Part shown: one piece after another, positions 1 to 12,190 of the stretch | Position numbering within the stretch: position 1 is the first letter of the stretch | How the letters are laid out: the number at the start of each line of letters is the position of its first letter | NCBI GenBank assembly: GCA_964017185.1 | Contig: OZ024871.1 | Location: forward strand, 9,726,214-9,790,213 | Length of the DNA: 64,000 nt | Direction of reading: 5' to 3' | Source: Rugalucina vietnamica | Lineage: Eukaryota; Mollusca; Bivalvia; Lucinida; Lucinidae | Notes under the pieces: model-generated | What the model saw: only the letters and a program-made list of their open reading frames with translations | What the model was told of the DNA's origin: nothing | Database searches by the model: none | Made by a program: the position numbers and the translations under genes

Positions 1-1084
1 CTTTCCTCGCCGCGCTTCTTGTGGCGTATACATTTCGCAACTTATTAGGTTTGCTCGAGTCTGCAATCATGTTGCGGACTTCAATGCGCGAAATAAATGT
101 TTAACAGCCAAACTTCTCCAGCAGGGCTATCGGTATCATAAACTTCGAAAAACATTTTCTAAATTTTATCGCAGACACTATGAAATTGATTTTCAAATTT
201 AATGTTGGGCTAAAGACCCTTTTACGCGAGGGCCTATCGGAACCAGAATTTTATGGTGACTTGGTTTACAACAAGAAACTTATAGGAAGGAATGATTTTT
301 CTTTTCAATTCAGAAAAAATCATTACACGTGACAGACGTATAAGATATAACTTAAATGTTATGCGACAGTCTGTATGCTTAGTTCTTAACCCAATCATGG
401 TTGATAACTATGCTGCCTTCTTTAATTGCACGCCGGTGGGTCGGGCGTCAGACTGTATGATGGCCCCGACATAAAGCTATTCATTTAGTTGGTTGGGGTC
501 GGAGCTTCTTGTCTGTTGCTTTGCCCACTGGGGTTCAATTGGTGTTTTTCTTTTGCTCCGGAGGGCGCCTAGGGATCTCCATCGTCGGGCAGCTTACTCA
601 ATCTGTGAGTCCTCGTTTTTGATTCATCATGGAGTTTATTATGATTTATTTGTTTGTTTATGATGATTCATTGACTAGTTAGAGATTCACCACGAGGACC
701 AAACAACTAACTAAATGTTGTGAACCACTACAGAAGCTGAGGGTGAGGTTAGGTACATGTAAAACTGGTTTAAGCCCACCAGTAATTTATATTACTGATC
801 GTTCCAAAGCGATACTTCTGTGGTGGTTCTTATTGTTTTTTGTCTTGTTGTTTACCTTTTGTCTTGGTAAATTTTTGTGCTGTTGGCGCCTTATGTATGT
901 TTTCATATTAAGTTTAGGTAAATGAGTGGCCACCTATTGGGAAAATAGCTGCTCATTCGGCTTACGATATGTTTTCATGGTATAAATACCTCATTGTTAA
1001 TTTAGTTTTTTCCCATCTCGGTTTTTGGAGTGGGAATCTTTTTCTGATTGTGCCTTTTCCTGATCGTTGCCTACTCGTACATTT
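1..1084 (+). mobile_element. YLDD-type retroelement, copy 1 (C-terminal RT ORF plus 3' UTR)
   Basis: The window opens inside a decayed reverse-transcriptase polyprotein. Reading through frameshifts, about 1-475 encodes a C-terminal region with GVYISQLIRFARVCN-like residues (here SCGVYISQ), then CLTAKLLQQGYRYHKLRKTF, FYGDLVYNKKL and a terminal NCTPVGRASD. I recognise this as the tail of a retroelement family common in molluscs and other marine invertebrates; its RT clade is uncertain to me. After the ORF, 476-1084 is a long 3' UTR that is repeated, 5'-truncated to different degrees, about ten more times in this window and always ends near CTTGTACCTTT (here CTCGTACATTT). The ORF is broken by frameshifts and truncated by the window edge, so the copy is dead. 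Confidence 0.8.
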
Positions 1085-2214
1085 TTTACTGAACAATCAA
1101 ATTTTGTCATATACATGTAGTATTTTTAAACAAACGATTTTCCAGAACGGCTTTAGCATGTGACCTGAAAATTTATAGAAACAGGCAGTTTAATGTGAGT
1201 ATTCAAGGTCAAAACTACTTACGACTTTTGCCAAAATGACTTTTAGTTAGCTAAAGGTCATTTTTCAAAGACCAAATCTCAGGTTATTGTGCTCAGGCCT
1301 CAGAACCATTGGCCATCTACGAGATTTTATGTTTGCATTTATACAGTGCCGGATGTTACAACTTCAACCAAGTTCCCATTCTGACACTCAATATGCGTAA
1401 AATTCCCTCGACAGTTTGGTCATTATTCAAATCAGTATCTTTTCAGCAAAAACATCGTCTGTCATTTGCATGTACAGTACACAAATAATGGTAAGCAGAC
1501 CTCTCAGTACTGAACGCGTATAGATAAAATGTAATCTTTTCCACAGCAACTGCACTCGTCTCCAGATCAATTAACCAGAAAAGAAATAGTTCATAAATGT
1601 TCTCCCGAGTATGTGCCAAGCCTGGTGCCAAGAAAATACAATTTAATGTTTTATGCTCTCTTAGAAACATTTCCATATTGTATTAGGTGGTTTCAAAGGT
1701 ACTTAGTCCACTTACCAGCGCAATTATTTCTATTTGTTTCTTGATAAATCTCATTAACCCACATTTCCGTCTCGACAACGAAATATGTTTTCTGTTTATA
1801 AATGACTGCTTAACCGTCATCACTCTTCATCTGAGGTCATATGGGAAAGCAACAGTTTAGATTTGTTTTTTACCCTTCGACGACCATGAACTATTGATCT
1901 GAATAGTTGATACCTATTGATACCTTCCTGTACCAGCATTTTAAACGCACTGGTCATTCTCCCCTTAATATTATAGTTCAACCAGTGGAGAAAAATTCAT
2001 ATGATTCACATTCTTCCAATAGATTCCAATAGATTCAAAAAGGTCAAACGATTTGAAACTGAACTGAAATGGATAAAAATGTTATAAACACCCTTTCCAC
2101 TGGGATTTAACGACAACATTTACCATGAAGGTAATGTTTCCGAAATGCCCGATTTTGATGTTCTTCAACTTTAAGGGTCTCGTAAACGTAAGTCTAGATC
2201 TCTAGATAGATGGT
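1085..2214. repeat. Dispersed repeat block, no gene seen
   Basis: No gene is recognisable. Positions about 1443-1850 are the reverse complement, with divergence, of about 47930-48225. The shared text includes GAGACGAGTGCA and the segment around ATAAATCTCATTAACCCACA. The pair is one of several multi-kilobase repeat blocks scattered in the window. I see nothing supportable in 1850-2214. Confidence 0.5.
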
Positions 2215-3860
2215 ATAAGGAAAAAGGGTAATGGCGAACGAAAACGGTGTGCTGTTATGAAATTGAGCACATCCCTTAATTAGTTAGCGGTTAAACTAAG
2301 TTAACTAAAGGGAACACGGTCGAAATTCAATGCTTTCTTATCTTAGTTCACTAACTATTGCTGTATTACGCACCCTGAACACAGAGGCTAATAGATTTTA
2401 CGATAGAAATCAACAAATGTACGATGCTGCACTGCTGACAAGATGTTATACTCAGCATGCTCTTCGTCCATTTATCGATTCCGAATCGAATCGTATTAGG
2501 CATTTTATTAAAATTCCTTTCATTAATGAAGAAATTGACTTTATTGATTTACCAAGCATATTCCAGGATAAATCAGTGACACAGTCTATACCGGCGCACT
2601 TCCAAAATTCAGAACCAAAATTCAGAACCTCCTATTATTTGTTACAAATATAATAACCATGGCAATCAAGCTGACGTTATCGAGGTCTCATTAGTGAGTG
2701 ACGAACGACCATCGAGGCTTTTAATTCAACTTCCAGGTACCTCGATATCTTTTTGAACATTGTCAATCCTTATTTTGAAAGCATGGTCAATCAATCGAAC
2801 TACAGGTGAATAAAGCCTATACCACAGATACCGAATCGTCCTATTTAGATTTACATCTTTCTATTGAAAATGGATTTGTTACTTCAAAAATTTACGATAA
2901 ACGCGGTGACTTTGATTTTGAAAAATTAAATTTTCCGTTTTTTGGATGGTGAGGTTCCTCGCCGTGCTTCTTATGGTGTATACATTTCGCAACTTATTAG
3001 GTTCGCTAGAGTCTGCAATCGACGCGCGAAAGACATGTTTAACAGCCAAACTCCTCCAGCAGGGCTATCGGTATCATAAACTTCGAAAAAAAAAACTAAA
3101 TTTTATCGCAGACACTATGAATTGATTTCCAAATTTAATGTTGGGTTAAAGACGCTTTTACATGGGGGCCTTTCTGAACCAGAGGAAGAAATGATTTTTC
3201 TTTTCAGTTTCGAAATATCGTTATACGTTGCAAATGTATAGGATATAACTTTAATGTTATGCGACAGTCTGCATGCTTAGTTTTTAACTTAATCATGGTT
3301 AATAACTATAATGCCTTCTTTACTTGCACGCCGGTGGGTCGGGCATCAGACTCTACATGTCGGGTGGCCCCTACTTAACGCTATTCATTTTAGTTGGTTG
3401 GGGCCGGAGCTTCTTGTTGTGTTTTTCTTTTGCTTCGGATTTTAAGTGAGTTATTGGGCGTCCAGGGATCTCCATCATCGGGCAGCTTACTGAATCTGTG
3501 AAACCTTGTTTTTGATTCATCATGGTGGTGTTCATGATTTATTTGTTTGCCCTTGATGATTCATTGACTAGTTAGAGATTCACCTCGAGGACCGAACAAC
3601 TAACTAAATGTGTACCACTGCAGACGCTGAGGATGAGGTTTTGGCCATGTAAAAATTGTTTGCCCGCCAGTAGTTTTTTTATTACTGATCGTTCCAAGGC
3701 GATAGTTCTGTTGTGGTTCTTATTGTTTTATGTCTTGGTGTTAAATTTTGTTTTGTTTGCACCCTGTGTGCGTTTTCATATTTTTAGTTGGGTTTGGTGG
3801 CTGAGTGACCACCTATTGGGAAACAGTTGCTCACTCGGCTTGCGATTTGTTTTCCTAGTA
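2215..3860 (+). mobile_element. YLDD-type retroelement, copy 2, internally deleted
   Basis: A second copy of the retroelement of copy 1. Positions 2330-2653 encode an upstream segment with KIPFINEEIDFIDLPSIFQD and IPAHFQNSEP; after a frameshift the expected PPIICYKYN continues at about 2622. The next RT segment, EAFNSTSRYLDIFLNIVNPY at about 2713, corresponds to the catalytic box; the family's second catalytic aspartate is replaced (YLDI instead of YLDD). Most of the palm between these two parts is deleted. Then come SSYLDLHLSIENGFVTSKIY (about 2845), KRGDFDF, a frameshift at about 2950, VPRRASYGVYISQLIR and a broken tail to 3376. The 3' UTR follows to about 3855, but its last 200 bases are missing. 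This copy is inactive; RT function is known for the family only by inference from the catalytic box. Confidence 0.82.
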
Positions 3861-4756
3861 GCGACGCTCGCTCTTAGGTAGGAATGTGGTAAGAATGTTG
3901 TTCTTTTCTGTCCTTCCTTTCATTGATAGCAAAAAAAATCTTTCGTCAACCGGCACTGGAATTCGAAAGATTAATTTTCATAAATCAAGAAATGTAATTC
4001 ATTGGTCAGTATGTTTTTCGTAGAGACCAATCGCATACTTAGGTGTTCCGGAACTGGCGGAAGAGACTAGCAACGGCTGTCTACGTTGAAAAATTCCAAA
4101 TATTATGTTGACAAAAATTCGCCGAGAACGGATTCCCTAAATGAACGAATAAGATTAAGAAACTTACTCAAGCATATCTAATTTCACTCCTTTGCGTAAA
4201 TAGAAGCCTATGCTGGAGAATAACATCTAAAATATACTGTTATTTTTGTTCCTGGCAGATCATGACAGCATGACGTGACCTTTTTCTTGAGTAAAACTTA
4301 CGTCACATGGGGCGTTCGGTTATCTACACATACATTATCGTCATCGCACCGAGTGGCACAGGTTCATGTGTGGAAAAATCTTCCTTATATCGGAATGGTC
4401 TGTCATCAAATTGTAGGTCTACTTTGTACGGAAGTCATGTCAGTCATTGTAAATTGTGCAAAAAATTGAAGAATTTTATGGCTCATTTTCCTTGTGCGTC
4501 CCTGATCAACAGGAGGCGAGGGTCTTCCCTCTCTGCTCCCTGATAGAAAAATGGCTTTTTTCTTCCCAGCTCCCTAAATGGTTTTCCTAATATCCCTGAA
4601 TCCCCAAGTTAATGCTTACTCCGAGGATCCCTGAAAATAAATAGGCCTTCTCCCCAGATTCTCAATCCCTCTCCCCACAGCAGGTTGCAGAGCCACAGGG
4701 TGAGGAAGCTAACATTGGCACAATAGGAGCATAGCTTCGCGCCAAAGGTGGTGCCT
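3861..4756. other. Unassigned intergenic sequence
   Basis: No gene, tandem array or inverted termini recognised. Short open frames at 4275-4543 overlap in two frames and show no familiar motif. Confidence 0.5.
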
Positions 4757-4834
4757 AATTGTCAATTTAGTTTTTCTCACCTCGGTTTTTGGAGTGGGAC
4801 TTTCTTTCCTGATCATTGCCTACTTGTACCTTTC
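4757..4834 (+). mobile_element. YLDD-type retroelement, 3'-end fragment
   Basis: Only the last ~78 bases of the retroelement 3' UTR are present. They run from CAATTTAG through CCTCGGTTTTTGGAGTGGGA to the conserved end CTTGTACCTTT. Severe 5' truncation with an intact 3' end is what target-primed reverse transcription leaves. Confidence 0.7.
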
Positions 4835-6246
4835 TATCAGTCGGAAGTAAACATGAAAGAAGCATAGGTGAAAATAGGTATCTTATAGCGAGGAAGCTAG
4901 TCAAGTTATTGCTTATCAGCCGAAATCGTTATCCTGTAAGTGAGAAATAAGTCGATTGTCTGGAGATCACGTGCGTTATCTGGTAGCAGTCGAACACATA
5001 TAGCGACACCTTAATGACCGAGGTCTCCAGAAAATGAGATGCGTAAACTTCCGTTAATAGATTACCATTTTATTAAGTATCCATTATGTGTTTCCTAGGA
5101 TATAGGCATCGGGGAATAAGTGTGCTTAAAATCAACAACATCATTTAAGGAAGTTGACATGATGTCTAAGTCCTTGATTCTCCATACACATGAAAAATTC
5201 ATGAAAAATAATTACCGTTTTGCATGCCACATAATACAGGCTATAAAACACTTTAAAACGTCAGGCGTCATTAAAGGTATTAATACAATAGCTAACGCTT
5301 TTCCATGTACACTGGTACCATTTTTAACGCATCTAGCTCATATCTTGTAAAACCAGTCATAACCTATTTGAAGTTAAAAAGAGTGATAGAAAAATCAAAT
5401 GAAAAGCTCTTTGATGCTTAGTCCTGCTGCTACTTCATTTAATGTCTTTCCATTCGTGTCTCATTTCCATTCCACCAGCGATAATACATGTATCATACAT
5501 TTCTTTTGTTCATTTTTCAAATAATTTGATTCTGATTCACTACAATTAATTTTAGCATCAAGCATATGGACACTGTTTTAAACATGCACATGTTTTGCAT
5601 TTCATTAATGAATTTGTAAGTGTTTAGCCTGTCCGTTGTCAGGCCGCCCAAATTGTCGTATTAAGTGTTACAAAATGAAATATACACATAGAAATAAGTT
5701 AGGGAACACCTGTTATAATGTGACTAAAAACTTTGGACTGTATATATCCTTCACTGTAAAACAAATTGAAGAGTGTTTTGACAACTTGTCAGAATCTGTA
5801 GTATCCAAAGTTGCTTCTATGTGAAAACGATTAGCATCAAACATAATCTGCGGCGGACAGCGGCCATCTTTGATTCAGAAAATGTTTGCTAAATTTAAGA
5901 AACGCACTGCTAGTCTTTGCGATAACTTCATTATTCGAACTCGCCTTGTCGTAATTTTTCGTAAGCATGCTTGTTGAACCCTGATAATAAATTCTTTATT
6001 TTCTGACCGACTGTCGGCGGTAGGTCCATACTTTCCCGGGGGTAGGTTTCATGGTCAAGTTTTGTTCTTTGGGTACACATTTTGCAGGTTGTAAATGTTG
6101 GGTCAGATATTCGATATGACCCTGTATGAATCTAAACATGCACGGTTTGGTTAGAGCGTCCTAGCGGAATTATTTTTTACGGCTTTATTTGCAAAATATC
6201 CAAGAATTTTGCTTTCCATAGAAATCAATGCAAACTGAAGATTTTG
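4835..6246. repeat. Dispersed repeat block, no gene seen
   Basis: About 4860-5050 is an inverted, diverged match to 47840-47940 (shared AGTCGATT/AATCGACTTATTTCTCACTT). About 5400-5600 resembles 19680-19830 and 40330-40480 (TCATACATTT, then a CATATGGA segment). The block therefore belongs to the large dispersed repeat unit seen several times in the window. From 5620 to 6246 I see nothing assignable. A frame at 5636-5824 has no known motif. Confidence 0.45.
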
Positions 6247-7222
6247 TATGAATAGAATAGAATAGAATAGAATACTTTTATTTCAACCAATCAAGGGTCA
6301 TTTCTGACATATAAAATAGTGAAACTAACAAACATATCAAAATACATTGTGAATAACGACAAATTATCCTGAACAAAAGAATGGAAGAGAAACAATATAA
6401 ATAATGCGGAAACCTTTGGCGATATTGATATATATTCGACAATACCTAATGTTTACTAATACTTCTGAGGGAAAAACAATCATAGATATACCTAGAGAAC
6501 AGAAAGATTATTTCATCACATTCATTTGTCATCAACCAAATGAGCCGAGCCTCCTGAGATAGGTTTGAAAAGTGTTTACATATTTTTTTAATCTCCGTGA
6601 AGAAGTTTTGACGAAGGGAATCGTACAAACTGCATTCAAAGATAAAATGTTTTTCGTCCTCAACAGTATTCGAACTGCAATAAATACATACTCTTTTTTC
6701 TACTGAATTTCTTTTATGCCTACCTCTTTCAATTTCTAGTTTATGAGAACTGATTCTAAAAGACATAAAACATTTACGAATGCTGACGGCTTGTATAACT
6801 GACAAATATTTCTCCTTTTGGAAAATTGTTTTAAATATTGCATATGTCCTTAATTTTCCTTCTTTGTTTTCTGTGCATTTCATCAATGTGTTAGTAATAT
6901 TTTCTTTAAAGCGATTGATAAGTTTTGATTTTATTATAGTTGAAAATTTCTTTTGGTATACCATTGTATTAGCGACTTTAAGTTGTTTTAATAAAAACTC
7001 GACACAGGAGACCCAGCTCATTTTCCCACGACTAGCAATAAGAGAACTTTCTTTGTAAGCACACTGTAACAATCCAGAATCGGTTGTTAATAGCCGTTGT
7101 AAGTATTTACAAGTATTCACCAAAACTTTGATGCTCAAAGGATATCTACCGAATTCACTTAAAAGTGCAATGTTACATGACGCTTTATTCATACCTGATA
7201 TATATTTTAAAAATTTAATACA
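6247..7222 (-). mobile_element. LINE (CR1/L2/jockey-like), 5'-truncated 3' end
   Basis: On the minus strand the reading frame ending at 6446 encodes the C-terminal region of a non-LTR retrotransposon: LSEFGRYPL, FRISSHKLEIERGRH, then a CCHC-like knuckle, C-x2-C then DEKHFIFEC. These motifs are typical of the region downstream of the RT core in CR1/L2-like elements. The 3' UTR has AATAAA followed by a (TATTC)n microsatellite tail at about 6248-6272, as expected for a LINE that ends in short tandem repeats rather than poly(A). The RT catalytic part is absent. Coding similarity begins near 7220; the residues upstream of it (VVRHCRV) derive from an inverted-repeat element inserted next to it. Confidence 0.85.
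6248..6273 (-). repeat. (GAATA)n LINE tail microsatellite
   Basis: Five tandem copies of a 5-bp unit (AATAG) next to the LINE polyadenylation signal. Confidence 0.85.
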
Positions 7223-8204
7223 GTTGACTCGACAATGGCGAACCACTAAGAGGCCAAACGCTATTATTTTAAATACGACCATGGGAATGTTAATCTATTT
7301 GGTACTAATAACATGTAACATATCTCAGCTGTACAGGAAAATAATAATTTTAGTTCATTCTATTTCCTAATGGGAGATAACTCTGTTGATATGATACCTC
7401 CTGCATTAGACAATGGCGAACCAAACTCGACAATGGCGAATCAAATAGTCTATAGCCCAAAAGAAACCATTTTAGAAGGTTATTTTTGCACACAAATGGT
7501 GCCATCATCATGCGATACTAAATGGTGTTCGATAATATTGTGTAAATTTGCTTTGGTGCTTTACGTTCACTGTCAACAGCAAATGCCCTATCGGAAAGGT
7601 CAATTATACCGATTTAAGCATGTCTTATTGCTTTAATGAAACAATGTAAGCCTAAACTCAAGAGGGTTAAACCACGACTTGCAGCAATATTAATTACGTC
7701 ATTGACCAAACCAAATTGTTCCTGGGCGAGCCTTCCAAAGGTAGATTATCGGTACTTTGTGCACATTCTTTATACCACACAAAGTATGATTCGCTATTGT
7801 CGAATTTACATGTACATATTTCCATGGTTACATCCACCTTCAATGTCAAAACTTTTATCAAAAACATGCATAATGTATAACTAGGGATAATAGGCATTAA
7901 AGTAATGCAAAAATGGTTATAATAAAATGTTTAGAAACGGGGTAAGAATACATTTTATCTGAACGTCACTTTTTGCGGAACAATAAACTAGGCATCTTAG
8001 TTAAGGGGTCAAGCGTTTCAGCAACCCTTATTTTATTGTCCGGTGGAATTTTGACTCCGTTCTTTTACCAAACATCAAGGCATAGATGAAAGTAAATGAC
8101 TGAATTATATAATAAATAATATTTTGCCTAAGATTCCAGAAATTCTGCAAAATCTTTACGAGTGATTCGCCATTGTCGATGATTCTCCATTGTCGAGTTC
8201 ATTG
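7223..8204. mobile_element. Inverted-repeat element with CGACAATGGCGAA motifs
   Basis: The motif CGACAATGGCGAA(C/T)CA occurs at about 7226 and twice at 7410-7445. It reappears inverted as TTCGCCATTGTCGA, with a variant TCTCCATTGTCGAG, at 8165-8202; a single further copy lies near 7790. Two or more copies at each end in opposite orientation suggest compound terminal inverted repeats of a non-autonomous DNA transposon that inserted into the upstream part of the LINE. I see no transposase inside. A target duplication could not be defined. Confidence 0.5.
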
Positions 8205-9028
8205 TATGTAATTTATCACAAGCAAAGTTTTCAAGTAAATTTTCCAACTTGAAATTAGCTTTATGTTATGATTAGCTGGTTTAGAGATGAAGCATGAAGT
8301 TTTAGGTCCGAAGTCGTTTATTCATTCAGAACGATCAGATTCAACATTAAATTTTTATTCCTGTTTTGCTTTCAAAAATTGAGTTTTGCGGAGTGCAGAA
8401 GCAAATAGGCAAACTTGTATTCATTAAAAGTGGAGTTTTTCACATATGGCATATTGTATCCTCCGTAGCACAAAGACGAAATGTTGTGAATTTCCATAAA
8501 TTGATCTGTAGCTAGGCCAAGGTATGAAATATATGTGATAAAATTTTCAGTATCGCCAGAAAAACGAAAACAAAAAAGATTTTTTTAAACTTTCCCCAAA
8601 GGCTAAAAGTGTTCCCTAACTTATTTCCATGTGTATATAACAACACTGATGCAAACCGGATGGTCTACTTAGCGGGTATCAGGATTGGCTTAGTAAATGT
8701 TCTCCATGGAGAGGGGCTTGCTATTTAATTCAATTAATTCAATTAATTTGGTGTAAATTACTTTATACGCTCGTAACAATTTGCAGTTTTGCTATTTTAT
8801 TACAGCTGCAAAAGATATCCATAACAGGGGGTATGAGCTATGGGTTGTACAAAATCAACAGTGTCGCCTGTCAACACTGAATATCGCCGATGTTTCTTTG
8901 CAGTATTTCTTGAAGTACATCTACATCTTTTCTTGCTTATGTGCAAAGGCTTTTCGAAATTAGATTCTATACACGTGGGTCGCTTCTGACTTCGAACATG
9001 TACCTTAATGTTTATCGGGCATACGATA
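8205..9028. other. Unassigned intergenic sequence
   Basis: No gene or repeat recognised apart from a short (AATTC)n-like stretch near 8727-8750. Frames on both strands at 8781-9048 show no motif. Confidence 0.5.
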
Positions 9029-9347
9029 AGGGCGCCCGGATAGCTCAACCGGTAGCGCGTTTGGCCTCTGACTAGCTATTTGCCTCTGCGGTGCAGGTTC
9101 GACGCCAGTAAAAATATCGATTATTGAAAAAACTACCAATGGTTCCTGCATCGGTATGTACACAATGGTTTGACTGTCATCTTCCGGGCGCGGTGGTTTC
9201 ACAGGGCATTTCCCGACCGAACGTCCAGAACTGCCCTGGTTTTCCCCCACCACTAGACAGTCGGCGTCTAAGAAGCAGAATTGCTTAGCTATGTAGAAAT
9301 GCCTGCTTGACGTCTATCTCCAATAGGTAAGTAAGTAAGTAAGTAAA
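9029..9347 (+). mobile_element. tRNA-derived SINE
   Basis: The 5' part resembles a tRNA gene with an A-box (TAGCTCAACCGGTAGCGC, about 9040) and a B-box (GGTTCGACGCC, about 9098), separated by an expanded variable segment. A ~230-base body follows with TTCCGGGCGCGGTGGTTTCA and TTTTCCCCCACCACTAGACA. The tail is (AAGT)n at about 9327-9347. Pol III boxes, a conserved body and a short tandem tail define a SINE; it is not a functional tRNA because the helices do not pair properly. Confidence 0.75.
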
Positions 9348-10060
9348 TGCGCATGTGATTTATATTTATGTATCACGCATCAAAAGTGATATCAAGCATT
9401 CCAACAGATGACATGCTATATATCCAAACAAATCTTCACAACGAAATGTTCAAAAACAGTCCAAATGTATTTTAAACATAAGTTCCATTTATCAACGGAA
9501 GTGGGCACTTCTGTCTGTCTAGACCCCTTGGCTCACTCCACAATATCAAGATTAAGCATGTGCTTACACGGACAATTTTTGGATTTGTTATGACGCATTG
9601 TTAAAGAGATATTATTTTAATAAGTGGCAGAGAGCAACAATTAGAGGTCCAGCGGCAAGTTCGTTTACAAAGGATTTTGTATCACTCATGATAGGTCCAG
9701 TTGATTGAAAAATAATAAAATTAATAGATAATGGATAACTTTTTAAGCCTATGTAAACATTGATCAAGACATTGAAAGTAATAGCGTAGAAATAAACGTT
9801 GATCGCTTTTAAAACTGTCTCGTAAATACCATCCTCTAAACTAATGACTGGTGAGTCATTTACAGCAATATGTTTTCTAGCTAAACGAGTCCATAATCAA
9901 CTTGTAGAAAATAAATAAAATATGAGCTTGACAATCCGCAATTCTATGTCCAAAGTGATGTAAAGCGGCCCTTATTCTAATCATGTAAATTCAATTTTAT
10001 ACGTCAAGTTCTGAAGATGGATATTTATAGGACAATGACATACAACTTTCTTGCGTTTTC
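9348..10060 (+). repeat. Large dispersed repeat unit, left part
   Basis: Non-coding. About 9480-9530 (GGAAGTGGGCACTTCTGTCT) recurs at 23240, 40680 and, inverted, at 46545. About 9780-9810 (GCGTAGAAATAAAC) and 9935-10020 (CCGCAATTCTATGTCCAAAG) recur inverted at 46010-46045 and 45835-45915; the second also recurs at 30550. The same order of segments in each place shows they are parts of one long repeat. Confidence 0.6.
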
Positions 10061-10079
10061 CTATCAAATTACATTCTTC

Positions 10080-11500
10080 CAAATCTCTGAAAGGCTGACA
10101 ACGATGCTTCAAAATATTCTGACATTTTATCAAAGCAGCCAGCCCTGTATTGACTAAAACAAGAAAACTTGTTGGTGACGGAAATTCGCTTTTTTAATAT
10201 TTTTACACATTGATTACCTAAGAACCTAAGAATCCAGCCTGCGAGGCGACATGAAGGCAAGAAAGCTCCTAAGAGACCGGGCATCTCAGCGCTGAATCAA
10301 AACAGCATGGGACAAGCTCTCAGAAATGGCACTTATAATGAATTTCAGTTCAGAGGACCCAGAAGAAAACTGGACAGATTTTCATAAAGCATTAATTCTT
10401 CACCTGCAACAACTTTAGGTCGCCCATCAAGATTGGTTTGACGAGAATGATGAAGAGATTCACAGGCTTCTTGAAGAAAAGCATTAGTTGCACAAGCTAC
10501 ATCAACATGATGTAGCCCAATATCTACATATAGCTCAGTATCCAAGAAAGCAGCCTACAGCAACATTTGTGAGACAGTCCAGTCCAAGCTCGGAGACATA
10601 CAAGACTTCTGGCTGAGAAAGACATGCATGTCCCATTGCTTGCCTTTAATGCTGAATACCAAGCAAGGAAGCCACTAGTAACAGAGTAACAGACTACCTG
10701 GCTGAGAAAGACAGCAGATGAAAGTCAGCCTTTTGTCGACAGAAAAGACATAAAGAAATTCCATGACACACTGAGAACCAGAGTTCTCGAGTCACCATGC
10801 GCATTACTTATTGCGGGTGGAAGCACACTTCTTACAGATAAAGATGCTTTCTTGTAAAGGTGGGCAGAACACTTAAACAGTGTGCTCAATCGCCCACCAA
10901 GAATCAGTGATGATGCTATCGACAGACTCTCACAGATAGAGTGCAATGTTCGGCTTCGTCAATTTCCGTCCTAGAAACACGAAAAACAGTTTAACAACTG
11001 TCCTCTGGTGAAGCTCTAGCTGCAGATGCCATTCTTGTCGAGGTCTATACGTCTGGGGACTTCCCACAGTAGTTGTTTCACTGTATGTGGAGGAAGGAGG
11101 CTATCCCACAAGATGCATCCATAATCAACTTACACAAGTAGAAAGAAAACCCTAAAGTATGTGGGAATTACAGAGACATCTCTTGCAACGGCTTGACAGT
11201 CACTAGCAAAATCCCCTTGCATCGCCTGAATATGCATCTTGACCAGAAAGGACTTATCTAAGAACGTCGGCGTGAATTCAGGAAAGATAGAAGGACAAAA
11301 GATATGGGTCTTCACATCGAGACAATTTTAAGCGTAATGCCAATAACAGAGTGTAGGCCTATTCTTGACATTGGTCGACCTCGCCAGTCGTGACAGACTG
11401 TGGAAAATTATGACCAAGTTACGTTGTCCAACACTGCAGCGGTAATCTCATAATGTCATACAGGCTCGAGTTCAGAAAGATGGAAAGCTCTGAACCTATT
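10080..11500 (+). mobile_element. Decayed LINE (RTE/craniofacial-like RT family), copy A
   Basis: Fragments in several frames recall a widespread LINE ORF: SSEDPEENWTDFHKA (about 10350), HQDWFDENDEEIHRLLEEKH (about 10426), PSSETYK (about 10590), RWAEHLNSVLNRPP (about 10860), DRLSQIECN (about 10920), NYRDIS and LHRLNMHLDQKGLI near 11170-11255. These map in collinear order to the pre-RT and RT fingers of that family. Many stops and frameshifts are present. The same degraded block, with the same SINE insertion, lies inverted at 43.99-45.60 kb. The family name is from memory and uncertain. Confidence 0.7.
10609..10713 (-). mobile_element. Truncated SINE with 16-bp target duplication (copy A)
   Basis: A 73-base SINE 3' part (10625-10697; CTTTAATGCTGAATACCAAG) is flanked by perfect 16-bp direct repeats CTGGCTGAGAAAGACA at 10609-10624 and 10698-10713. 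The body matches the SINE at 26940-27127. The identical insertion, with identical flanks, occurs in copy B at 44939-45055. Confidence 0.8.
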
Positions 11501-11502
11501 AA

Positions 11503-11660
11503 ATGTTGCAAAATTACAGTATTTATCTCTGGCTACATATTGTCACATCCAAAGGGTCACTGAAGAGGCTAAGTAGCCGAAACCGCGGTATGGCCCATCT
11601 CTTTTCTCATTAATATGCTCATTGCTCTTAAAGGATCTCAGTTTTATCTTTATTATCTGA
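11503..11660 (+). repeat. Fragment of the ~370-bp satellite
   Basis: Contains GGGTCACTGAAGAGGC, AACCGCGGTATGGCCCATCT and CTCTTAAAGGATCTCAG, the diagnostic segments of the satellite arrays at 24.5, 31.3 and 41.5 kb. Confidence 0.7.
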
Positions 11661-12190
11661 ACCTTTTTCATGGGGGTCAAACTGCGTTGCGTGATAAAAC
11701 GAATACTGTTCAAAATGATGTATGGATGTTTTTCAGGATTGTGATACAGACAATTATTCGACAGACGGATATTGGACAACCTGATTCCATGTTTCCTGAC
11801 AATAATACAATTGAACGAATAGATTGCGTCTAACCTGACAGTTAAATTCTTGGCAAATAGAGATATATTTACAGCATTGGAGAAAGCTCTTGCAGTCTAA
11901 TTTTATTTGTATGTTTATGAACCAATACTAGTGCATCAAAATTTAACGTCAAAACATACTATTATAGAAATAATATAGAAGTGTGAGCATCTGAAAAAAA
12001 AAAGACTATTAACAATATAAACGCTCGCTTGAAAACTGTTTGCAGGCAACTTAAACTTCAAGACAAGACATGGTTTAATGTAAAATCCTAACATTTAGGA
12101 GATCATATAATATTTGACACGTATTTCCAAAAAACTGTAATTTATTTGCGTTCAAATGAATATAATAAATAAATTGGATAACAAGTCTTT
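11661..12190 (+). repeat. Decayed repeat after LINE copy A
   Basis: About 11650-11830 (GGGGTCAAACTGCG, then GATTCCATGTTTCCTGACA) matches, inverted, about 44010-44140 and likely derives from the LINE RT region. Positions 11835-12190 have no recognisable content and are absent from the inverted copy. Confidence 0.45.

Noticed and set aside
743..925. Recurrent small frame with TDRSKAI and WWFLLF, possible membrane peptide
   Set aside because: It recurs in every copy of the retroelement 3' UTR but is broken in most copies; it is a chance frame in the UTR.
9029..9110. tRNA gene
   Set aside because: A- and B-boxes are present but the cloverleaf is not, and a conserved body and (AAGT)n tail follow; it is a SINE head. 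The same holds for 27055-27125 on the minus strand.
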